From Nemertoderma westbladi (Eukaryota; Xenacoelomorpha; Nemertodermatida; Nemertodermatidae), in NCBI GenBank assembly GCA_032718475.1, contig JAUCBJ010000076.1, positions 1 to 50,301 on the forward strand: a DNA stretch of 50,301 nucleotides, written 5' to 3'. Every line of letters starts with the position of its first letter. The first letter of the stretch is position 1. Positions 22,301 to 31,602 of the stretch are shown here, in pieces. Both the position numbers and the translations under genes were made by a program. Below the pieces are notes generated by a model that had not been told where the DNA came from, searched no databases, and was given only the letters and a program-made list of their open reading frames with translations.

Positions 22301-25300
22301 ACTCGTGGGCTAAGAATACCCACTGTGTGCGGGCTAAGAATACTCGTGGGCTAAGAATACCCACTGTGTGCGGGCTAAGAATACTCGTGGGCTAAGAATA
22401 CCCACTGTGTGCGGGCAAAGAATACTCGTGGGCTAAGAATACCCACTGTGTGCGGGCTAAGAATACTCGTGGTCTAAGAATACCCACTGTGTGCGGGCTA
22501 AGAATACTCGTGGTCTAAGAATATCCACTGTGTGCGGGATAAGAATACCCACTGGGTGCGGGCTAAGAATACTCGCGGGCTAAGAATACCCACTGTGTGC
22601 GGGCTAAGAATACTCGCGGGCTAAGAATACCCACTGTGTGCGGGCAAAGAATACTCGCGGGCTAAGAATACCCACTGTGTGCGGGCAAAGAATACTCGCG
22701 GGCTAAGAATACCCACTGTGTGCGGGATAAGAATACTCGTGGGCTAAGAATACCCACTGTGTGCGGGCTAAGAATACCCACTGGGTGCGGGCTAAGAATA
22801 CTCGCGGGCTAAGAATACCCACTGTGTGCGGGCTAAGAATACTCGTGGGCTAAGAATACCCACTGTGTGCGGGCTAAGAATACTCGTGGGCTAAGAATAC
22901 CCACTGTGTGCGGGCAAAGAATACTCGTGGGCTAAGAATACCCACTGTGTGCGGGCTAAGAATACTCGTGGGCTAAGAATACCCACTGTGTGCGGGCTAA
23001 GAATACTCGTGGGCTAAGAATACCCACTGTGTGCGGGCAAAGAATACTCGCGGGCTAAGAATACCCACTGTGTGCGGGCTAAGAATACTCGTGGGCTAAG
23101 AATACCCACTGTGTGCGGGCAAAGAATACTCGCGGGCTAAGAATACCCACTGTGTGCGGGCTAAGAATACTCGTGGGCTAAGAATACCCACTGTGTGCGG
23201 GCAAAGAATACTCGTGGGCTAAGAATACCCACTGTGTGCGGGCTAAGAATACTCGTGGGCTAAGAATATCCACTCCGTGCGGGATAAGAATACTCACGGG
23301 CTAAGAATATCCACTCCGTGCGGGCAAAGAATACTCGCGGGCTAAGAATACCCACTGTGTGCGGGCTAAGAATACTCGCGGGCTAAGAATACCCACTGTG
23401 TGCGGGATAAGAATACTCGTGGTCTAAGAATACCCACTGTGTGCGGGCTAAGAATACTCGTGGGCTAAGAATACCCACTGTGTGTGGGCTAAGAATATCC
23501 ACTCCGTGCGGGCTAAGAATACTCGTGGGCTAAGAATACCCACTGTGTGCGGGATAAGAATACTCGTGGGCTAAGAATACCCACTCCGTGCGGGCTAAGA
23601 ATACTCGTGGGCTAAGAATACCCACTGTGTGCGGGATAAGAATACTCGTGGGCTAAGAATACCCACTCCGTGCGGGCTAAGAATACTCGTGGGCTAAGAA
23701 TACCCACTGTGTGCGGGCAAAGAATACTCGCGGGCTAAGAATACCCACTGTGTGCGGGCTAAGAATACTCGTGGGCTAAGAATACCCACTGTGTGCGGGC
23801 AAAGAATACTCGTGGGCTAAGAATACCCACTGTGTGCGGGCAAAGAATACTCGTGGTCTAAGAATACCCACTGTGTGCGGGATAAGAATACTCACGGACT
23901 AAGAATACCCACTCCGTGCGGGCTAAGAATACTCGTGGGCTAAGAATACCCACTGTGTGCGGGCTAAGAATACTCGTGGTCTAAGAATACCCACTGTGTG
24001 CGGGATAAGAATACTCACGGGCTAAGAATATCCACTCCGTGCGGGCTAAGAATACTCGTGGGCTAAGAATACCCACTGTGTGCGGGCAAAGAATACTCGT
24101 GGTCTAAGAATACCCACTGTGTGCGGGATAAGAATACTCACGGGCTAAGAATATCCACTCCGTGCGGGCTAAGAATACTCGTGGGCTAAGAATACCCACT
24201 CCGTGCGGGCTAAGAATACTCGTGGGCTAAAAATACCCACTGTGTGCGGGATAAGAATACTCATGGGCTAAGAATATCCACTCCGTGCGGGCTAAGAATA
24301 CTCGCGGGCTAAGAATATCCACTCCGTGCGGGCTAAGAATACTCACGGGCTAAGAATATCCACTCCGTGCGGGCTAAGAATACTCGCGGGCTAAGAATAC
24401 CCACTGTGTGCGGGCTAAGAATACTCGTGGGCTAAGAATACCCACTGTGTGCGGGCTAAGAATACTCGTGGGCTAAGAATACCCACTGTGTGCGGGCAAA
24501 GAATACTCGTGGGCTAAGAATACCCACTGTGTGCGGGCTAAGAATACTCGTGGGCTAAGAATACCCACTGTGTGCGGGCAAAGAATACTCGTGGGCTAAG
24601 AATACCCACTGTGTGCGGGCTAAGAATACTCGTGGGCTAAGAATACCCACTGTGTGCGGGCTAAGAATACTCATGGGCTAAGAATATCCACTGTGTGCGG
24701 GCTAAGAATACTCGTGGGCTAAGAATACCCACTGTGTGCGGGCAAAGAATACTCGTGGGCTAAGAATACCCACTGTGTGCGGGCTAAGAATACTCGTGGG
24801 CTAAGAATACCCACTGTGTGCGGGCAAAGAATACTCGTGGGCTAAGAATACCCACTGTGTGCGGGCTAAGAATACTCGTGGGCTAAGAATACCCACTCCG
24901 TGCGGGCTAAGAATACTCGTGGGCTAAGAATACCCACTGTGTGCGGGATAAGAATACTCACGGGCTAAGAATATCCACTCCGTGCGGGCTAAGAATACTC
25001 GCGGGCTAAGAATACCCACTGTGTGCGGGCTAAGAATACTCGTGGGCTAAGAATACCCACTGTGTGCGGGCTAAGAATACTCGTGGGCTAAGAATACCCA
25101 CTGTGTGCGGGCAAATAATACTCGTGGTCTAAGAATACCCACTGTGTGCGGGCAAAGAATACTCGTGGGCTAAGAATACCCACTGTGTGCGGGCAAAGAA
25201 TACTCGTGGGCTAAGAATACCCACTGTGTGCGGGCTAAGAATACTCGTGGGCTAAGAATACCCACTCCGTGCGGGCTAAGAATACTCGCGGGCTAAGAAT

Positions 25301-26374
25301 ACCCACTGTGTGCGGGCTAAGAATACTCGTGGGCTAAGAATACCCACTGTGTGCGGGCAAAGAATACTCGTGGGCTAAGAATACCCACTGTGTGCGGGCT
25401 AAGAATATCCACTCCGTGCGGGCTAAGAATACCCACTGTGTGCGGGATAAGAATACTCACGGGCTAAGAATATCCACTCCGTGCGGGCTAAGAATACTCG
25501 TGGTCTAAGAATACCCACTGTGTGCGGGATAAGAATACTCACGGGCTAAGAATATCCACTCCGTGCGGGCTAAGAATACTCGCGGGCTAAGAATACCCAC
25601 TGTGTGCGGGCTAAGAATACTCGTGGTCTAAGAATACCCACTGTGTGCGGGATAAGAATACTCACGGGCTAAGAATATCCACTCCGTGCGGGCTAAGAAT
25701 ACTCGCGGGCTAAGAATACCCACTGTGTGCGGGCTAAGAATACTCGTGGTCTAAGAATACCCACTGTGTGCGGGATAAGAATACTCACGGGCTAAGAATA
25801 TCCACTCCGTGCGGGCTAAGAATACTCGCGGGCTAAGAATACCCACTGTGTGCGGGCTAAGAATACTCGTGGTCTAAGAATACCCACTGTGTGCGGGATA
25901 AGAATACTCACGGGCTAAGAATACCCACTGTGTGCGGGCTAAGAATACTCGTGGGCTAAGAATACCCACTGTGTGCGGGATAAGAATACTCACGGGCTAA
26001 GAATATCCACTCCGTGCGGGCTAAGAATACTCGTGGTCTAAGAATACCCACTGTGTGCGGGATAAGAATACTCACGGGCTAAGAATATCCACTCCGTGCG
26101 GGCTAAGAATACTCGCGGGCTAAGAATACCCACTGTGTGCGGGCAAAGAATACTCGTGGTCTAAGAATACCCACTGTGTGCGGGATAAGAATACTCACGG
26201 GCTAAGAATACCCACTGTGTGCGGGCAAAGAATACTCATGGGCTAAGAATACCCACTGTGTGCGGGCTAAGAATACCCACTCCGTGCGGGCTAAGAATAC
26301 TCGCAGATTTCGGGCTAAGAATACTCGCGGGCTAAGGATACTCACGGGTTAAGAATACCCGCGGGCTAAGAATT
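13378..26374 (+). repeat. 13-kb satellite, 41-bp composite unit (17 + 24 bp), about 317 units
   Basis: Two related monomers alternate. Monomer A (17 bp) is GGGCTAAGAATACTCGT. Monomer B (24 bp) is GGGCTAAGAATAC followed by CCACTGTGTGC. They share their first 13 bases. Variants are CGT/CGC/CAC and GGTCTAAG in A; ACCC/ATCC, TGTG/TCCG/TGGG and a leading GCAAAG or GATAAG in either. Some stretches lack A (BBB runs near 16480-16760). The first units on the left and the last units on the right consist only of degenerate 17-bp monomers. Short frames open in BBB runs are artefacts of the 24-bp period. Confidence 0.98.
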
Positions 26375-26572
26375 CACCCAATCCTCATCAGCCACAGTTC
26401 TCTATTCTGCATTCCTAATGTCTTTACCTGGAGTTCCATTGAGGTTAATCGTGTCCAGATATCACCTAGCACAACTACAATTTCATGTCTCTGAAGGAGG
26501 TTTCGTGGGGTCAAATTCCCCCCGCTTTAGCCTCTTCTTGCAAGATGCAGTTATCACACCATTTTCGTATGA
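26375..26572. other. Spacer between two satellites
   Basis: This is unique-looking sequence of about 200 bp between the 41-bp and the 26/38-bp arrays. No domain is recognisable in the short plus-strand frame from 26418. Confidence 0.6.
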
Positions 26573-27480
26573 CGTACAGTGTACCGAGAAGAGGAAAGTA
26601 AACAAGTATATTGTACAATAGGAAAGTACACAAGTATTTTTTTTTTAAGTACACAAGTATAGTACAGTGTACGGAGAAGAGGAAAGTACACAAGTATAGT
26701 ACAGTAGGAAAGTACACAAGTATAGTACAGTAGGAAAGTACACAAGTATAGTACAGTGTACTGTACAGAGAAGAGGAAAGTACACAAGTATAGTACAGTG
26801 TACGGAGAAGAGGAAAGTACACAAGTATAGTACAGTAGGAAAGTACACAAGTATAGTACAGTAGGAAAGTACACAAGTATAGTACAGTAGGAAAGTACAC
26901 AAGTATAGTACAGTAGGAAAGTACACAAGTATAGTACAGTAGGAACGTACACAAGTATAGTACAGTAGGAAAGTACACAAGTATAGTACAGTAGGAAAGT
27001 ACACAAGTATAGTACAGTAGGAAAGTACACAAGTATAGTACAGTAGGAACGTACACAAGTATAGTACAGTAGGAAAGTACACAAGTAGTACAGTGTACAG
27101 AGAAGAGGAAAGTACACAAGTATAGTACAGTACGAGAGTACACAAGTATAGTACAGTAGGAAAGTACACAAGTATAGTACAGTAGGAAAGTACACAAGTA
27201 TAGTACAGTAGGAAAGTACACAAGTATAGTACAGTAGGAAAGTACACAAGTAGTACAGTGTACAGAGAAGAGGAAAGTACACAAGTATAGTACAGTACGA
27301 GAGTACACAAGTATAGTACAGTAGGAAAGTACACAAGTATAGTACAGTAGGAAAGTACACAAGTATAGTACAGTAGGAAAGTACACAAGTATAGTACAAT
27401 GAACAGAGAAGAGGAAAGTACACAAGTATAGTACAGTAGGAAAGTACACAGGTATAGTACAGCAGGGAAGTACACAAATA
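26573..27480 (+). repeat. 26/38-bp satellite derived from the exon-donor repeat, left block
   Basis: The main unit (26 bp) is GTACACAAGTATAGTACAGT followed by AGGAAA. Longer 38-bp units insert GTACGGAGAAG, restoring ACAGTGTACGGAGAAGAGG, the 3' end of the exon at 10441-10458. The donor GTAAGT reads GAAAGT in every unit. A T-rich interruption lies at 26637-26647. The block ends where a retrotransposon poly(A) (T on this strand) begins. The long minus-strand frames come from the three-unit, 78-bp periodicity. Confidence 0.95.
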
Positions 27481-27699
27481 TTTTTTTTTTTAGACTGCTT
27501 AGTGCTTTTTTTTTAATGACAAACTAGACAAATATAAATATAAAAGTTATAAAAAATAAGAAAAACCTCACCCACCACCAGGCTACTATACAATGTTGCT
27601 TGGCTAAGAATTGTGGTTAATTGTAGTGCGCGCAGGAATTTCAAAATTAGTTTATGCTTGTATCAGCATTTGCCAACCGGATAGAGGCTTGAGCGATGT

Positions 27700-28960
27700 C
27701 CTGATATATGCCTGCAGGGCCTTTACGGGCGGACCTAGAGCCGCGGACGCACATGAGCGAGGCCCTCAACAAGGCGACAACTCAACCAGTTGCCGTCGCA
27801 CCCAGTTCACACATTCACTATATGGCGTCTCGCGCCTTTCCGCCAACTTGGAAGCGAGATGCTTCACAAACAGCGTTGTAGTGGGCGAGTGCAAGATACC
27901 GAAGCGTGTGCGAAAATATGAGGGGTGTAAACATCGCAAGTTCGCCCTCCCTGATCCGTTCCTGATATTTATTCCATTTCCGGTTCTCGTTGAACAGATG
28001 GGTGGCGTCAGGTTCCATAGCTGTGTTCATTGGGGTGAGGGGATTGAAAACTGAGACGTCAATAAACGTCTTCTGGAATTGACTCCCCCAGAAACCGGAA
28101 ACTGAGACATCCAGCCGGGCTTGTTGGTCAACAGAGGTGGACGCGCGGTTAAACTGCTCGCTGGTAATTGGCAGCAGGTGCGGCTCGATGGTGACGTTGT
28201 GGACAACTTCCGTTAGGGTGGAGGCAACGAAATCTCGCAATTCAGGGAGCGAATCGACAGATAACCGCTGGTGGGACAGGACAAGAAATGGTTGGTTGAA
28301 AATCTTGTCCCACAGGCACAATGGGCGGGAAGCGATCAGGTTGCCACCCATAACGTAGACACAAGGCGTCACGAAACTCCTCCTTACTGAAAGGGCGTCG
28401 AGGAGGGTTATTGGACACGCGTTTAGCCAGGCCAAGGCGCCAGTGGGTTCAGCAACCAACACCATCAACTTCTGTTGATGTACAGGTAAGTGGCTGCTGG
28501 CTGTTTCTACTTTAATTTTGATTTGTTCCACGGCGCTGGCCTTTATTCTGGTTGCGATCTGTCGCTGCGACTCCTTTATGGCTCCCAGTGTTTCGAGGTT
28601 GGTGTACGGTTCACATATCCACCTAGAATTATTATGTTCACTTTCTAGCTCTGTAGGTGTTGGGATGGTCAATCCTCCATGGCGTACCGGTAGCGAGAAC
28701 AGTTTGCGCTCCGAGGGCGATATACTGGGGTGGTTTGTAAATCCATGTAGGAACTGGATAACAGATTCTTCGAGTTTATAAAGAACTCCATTGCTCCAGG
28801 GACAACTCATGCAACAAACCTCCATCGTGCGACCAATCTGACAGCCAGTCCCACATATGCGCAGTGTGGGTCGATTGTCGCCACCTCGCTGAGTCGCTGT
28901 ATCTGGGCAACAAACTCATCAACTTTTGACTGGACAGAGTCCTCCCGGAACTCATCTGTC
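27700..28960 (-). pseudogene. Retrotransposon copy 1: C-terminal region with zinc knuckle and nuclease-like domain
   Basis: It starts with GGVIGTDEFREDSVQSKVDE and IDPHCAYVGLAVR, then LFSLPVRHGGLTIPTPTELE and GALAWLNACPITLLDALS. The zinc knuckle (28274-28320) is read only in a shifted frame, CACGTRFSTNHFLSCPTSG. The original frame resumes at ELRDFVASTLTEVVHNVTIE. ARLDVSVSGFWGSQFQKTFI and DVSVFNP follow, where acidic residues fit a PD-(D/E)xK-type nuclease, and then MFTPLIFS. Another frameshift gives VKHLASKLAERRETPYSE and a decayed end. At least four frameshifts are needed, so this is a pseudogene. Confidence 0.8.
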
Positions 28961-29650
28961 CCGATTACCCCACCGGAACATCCATCGAGCCTCCTCCCAC
29001 CTCTCCGGCTTCACCAACAGATGGCACTTCTTCGGATTATATCCGTATAGTGGCCCCCGCCGCGCCAGGCACTCCCAGAACTTCCTGAGATCCACCAGTA
29101 AACTCGCTGCATTCGCATCTTCGGCGTACCACTTCTGCAGGGCTCTGGATGCGTTGACCAACTCACCGATTAACGGGAGCATCCTCATAGCATACATGGG
29201 CATAGCAATGGAGTCACCCTGGGTCGATCCTTCCACCGATAGGATATACTCTCCACCGATATAAAGCTTTGTTGGCAGAGAGTAACAGTTCGACACGATA
29301 GTGTGGAGGGATGGACAGACACGGCGGATGTTGTGGATGGCAGCTGCTCGGTTGAACGAATTGAACGCATTATTTGCATCCACCTGGAGCACAGCCTCGC
29401 AGTCATCAGTAGCGAACACGTTGTTGAGGCTGTGTATGGCATGCTCAATTCCCGCCTTCTGGCTGCAGCAGAGCTGGGTGGTACCGGCGACAGTCTGGAG
29501 ATTATCAGAGATACACTGGACTATCGATTTTCCGATGACCCTCCATAACACCTCACCGATCCCGATTGGGTGGACCCCTGGACATTTATCGATTGCGATC
29601 AATCAGGCCGATAGCAGAGATGACAGTTCAACTGGGTTGATCTCAGACTG
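28952..29650 (-). pseudogene. Retrotransposon copy 1: reverse transcriptase
   Basis: The minus frame carries IAIDKCPGVHPIGIGEVLWR (RT blocks 1-2), QVDANNAFNSFNR (motif A, catalytic Asp near residue 75), VEGSTQGDSIAMPMYAMRML (motif B) and KWYAEDANAA (motif C). Motif C is normally YADD; here the first Asp is Glu (GAA, codon at 29120-29122). RRGPLYGYNPKKCHLLVKPE follows, as in relatives. A TGA just before LIAIDK sits where relatives have Arg, consistent with CGA to TGA decay. At 28960-28975 about 15 residues present in copy 2 are missing and the frame shifts to GGVIGTDEF. Confidence 0.85.
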
Positions 29651-29660
29651 AGCCATCTTC

Positions 29661-30095
29661 TTAGCCGTATTGGCGATACCGAGTTATGATATGTTTCCAC
29701 CCTTGTACATCAAGTCCCGATGGTCCCACTGTGGTACCCTGAAAACGCAGGAACATCAACTGGATTAGCTGTGCGTCAATTCGCTTGAAGATGACGTTCT
29801 GGAATTCAGGGGCGTGGTCGAAAAAGTCCAGTAGAGTCGAATTATCAGCCGGAGTTGGTGCCAGGTGTTTATCCAGCAGAAACTCACGAACTGATTTCTT
29901 GACCACATGTTTATCTCTCATAATCTCGTCGAGGTTGAAGATATGTAGGAGTCGGGCCATCTCCTGGACGACCTCTCTTCCGACAGCGCCGAGGGGTAGG
30001 AGGAATAAATTGGGACGCCAATGTACTATCGCCTCATGGACCCTGTGGAGTGTGGATGGTCTGTGTAAACTGTTCCAGTTGAAAGTTAACCCCAT
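29661..30095 (-). pseudogene. Retrotransposon copy 1: pre-RT domain
   Basis: The frame contains NSLHRPSTLHRVHEAIVHWR and LPLGAVGREVVQEMARLLHI, then FKRIDAQLIQLMFLRF and GPSGLDVQGWKHI. The last phrase is the conserved lead-in to RT in this family. The spacing between the MARLLHI and FKRIDA blocks is short compared with relatives, which suggests a deletion of the central part. After GWKHIITR the frame shifts; the continuation is NTAKKMAQSEINPVELSSLL, which runs into the RT frame. Confidence 0.75.
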
Positions 30096-30119
30096 ACCAG
30101 GTTATTGATGTTGGTCTGT

Positions 30120-30622
30120 GTCCTGTGGAGACACCAGTTGGTGGTGCCCCGGAATGTGGTGACCCTGTTTCTGGTGACCCCGCGTGTGGTGCCCCCATCT
30201 GTGGTGCCTCTGGCTGTGGTGCCCCCAAATGTGGAGCCCCGGACTGTGGTGATGGTGACCCCACCTGTGTTGCCCTGGGCTGTGGTGACCCTGCCTGTGT
30301 TGCCCCAGGCTTTGGTGCCCCCATCTGTGGTGACCCCGTGTGTGGTGCCCCCACCTGTGGTGCCTCTGGGTGTGGTCACCCCATCTGTGGTGCCCCCAAC
30401 TGTGGTACCCCGGACAGTGGTGCCCCAGACTGTGGTGACCCCTGCTGTGGTGCTCCCATATGTGGTGCCCCTGTGTGTGGTGCACCCGTCTGTAGAGTAC
30501 CCGACTGTTGTGCCCCCGTATGTGGTGCCCCAGACTGTGGTGCCCTGGACTGTGGTGACCCAGACTGTGTTGCCCACGACTGTGGTGCCCCCCTGTGTGG
30601 TACACCCGACTGTAGGGCACCG
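30120..30622 (-). repeat. 15-bp minisatellite in the retrotransposon linker
   Basis: About 33 units of a 15-mer (plus strand TGTGGTGCCCCCANC-like). On the minus strand it encodes GAPQx/GAPHT pentapeptides in one frame and GHHSx in another. The GAP frame is open from 30762 to 30034 except for one TGA at about 30376, which arises from GGTGCCC becoming GGTCACC on the plus strand. It sits between the Cys-rich N-terminus and the pre-RT domain, so it enlarges a linker. Confidence 0.9.
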
Positions 30623-30689
30623 AAAGTGGCAGTATGAAAGATAACGCCCTCAGCCAACGACTCCGCAGCAGAGATTGTCTCGGGACTCA

Positions 30690-31073
30690 AGTGCAAACTC
30701 TTGAAAGGATAGCATTGGCCCTCTCTCGCGCCGCACCCAGAGACCAAACTGAAGAGTTCCACATTCCTGACGGACTGGCGGTAAGCGGAGACACACTGGC
30801 GATCGGAGGTCCACCCAATAAAATTTCGTCCAGTAAAGTTTCGTCAGCTAGACTTTCTGATGCGACGCATGGGTTAACCGGCTGAGAGGCTGACCTTGGG
30901 GAAAAAGTGGATTCATTGTGGCGATCCGGTAAAGGTTGAGAGTAAGGGTGCCGGCAGTTCTCACAATTACCATTTCTTCCTGGGGCACACGTTATGCAGT
31001 GTACATCATTCCTGATGCATACACATTTTTTGCAGCGCCTGGACTTTCCGTTGCAGCCGCAGCAAGCAGCCAT
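30690..31073 (-). pseudogene. Retrotransposon copy 1: Cys-rich N-terminal domain
   Basis: ATG at 31073 opens a frame starting MAACCGCNGKSRRCKKCVC. Ten cysteines fall in the first 40 residues (positions 4, 5, 7, 14, 17, 19, 26, 29, 37, 40) in CxC and CxxC spacing, ending GNCENC. This looks like a metal-binding, probably nucleic-acid-binding, module as found at the start of related RT proteins in corals and other invertebrates. A Ser/Pro-rich region follows. The frame stops at about 30687. The better continuation (SLHLSPETISAAESLAEGV) is in another frame, so a frameshift lies near 30700. Confidence 0.75.
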
Positions 31074-31249
31074 CCTAAAGCCTTCAAAAGCGACGTGTAA
31101 ACTCGCAGAGGGAAGCGAGACAACCCGGAATCAACAATAAGGCGCCACGCAGTCTGGCAGTTATCAATAGGGTGAATGTATTGTCAGTCAGGCCTTTGCT
31201 AGCGAAGTCACAAAGGCATACATGTTGTAATTGTACTCCTGTTACATTA

Positions 31250-31602
31250 CAGTGCACAAGTATAGTACAGTAGGAAAGTACATAAGTATAGTACAGTGTA
31301 CAGAGAAGAGGAAAGTACACAAGTATAGTACAGTGTACAGAGAAGAGGAAAGTACACAAGTATAGTACAGTGTATGGAGAAGAGGAAAGTACACAAGTAT
31401 AGTACAGTAGGAAAGTACACAAGTATAGTACAGTGTACAGAGAAGAGGAAAGTACACAAGAATAGTACAGTGTATGGAGAAGAGGAAAGTACACAAGTAT
31501 AGTACAGTGTATGCAGAATAGGAAAGTTCACAAGTATAGTACAGTCGGGAAGTACACAAGTATATTACAGTGTACAGAGAAGAGGAAAGTACACAAGTAT
31601 AG
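31250..31602 (+). repeat. 26/38-bp satellite, middle block
   Basis: It continues the same array between the two retrotransposon copies, with more of the long units (ACAGTGTACAGAGAAGAGGA) than the left block. It ends in AAGTATAG at the 5' junction of copy 2. Confidence 0.95.

Larger units (their letters stand above)
27481..31249 (-). mobile_element. Non-LTR-type retrotransposon, near full-length degenerate copy 1
   Basis: The element runs right to left: a leader of about 175 bp (31249-31074), a Cys-rich N-terminus, a linker with a 15-bp minisatellite, a pre-RT domain, RT, and a CCHC-type zinc knuckle with a nuclease-like region. Its 3' tail ends in A runs (T on the plus strand at 27506-27514 and 27481-27491). 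It is flanked on both sides by the 26/38-bp satellite. GTACACAAATA on the left and GTGCACAAGTA on the right may be an imperfect 11-bp target-site duplication, though repeat sequence makes this ambiguous. The domain order fits families with a restriction-like endonuclease at the C-terminus (R2/R4/NeSL type). That placement is my inference. Confidence 0.85.

Noticed and set aside
13378-26374. CRISPR-like appearance of regular 41-bp repeats
   Set aside because: There are no unique spacers; both halves of the unit are repeats of each other. The window is eukaryotic and no cas genes are present.
26511-27477. Three overlapping minus-strand frames of about 300 codons, rich in Leu, Tyr and Cys
   Set aside because: They are the three frames of the 26-bp satellite (26 codons per 78 bp). 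The hydrophobic look, like membrane segments, is an artefact of repeat composition.
30105-30644. Plus-strand frames of about 170-180 codons (CGAPx and VVPPx repeats)
   Set aside because: They are shadows of the 15-bp minisatellite that lies within the minus-strand retrotransposon.
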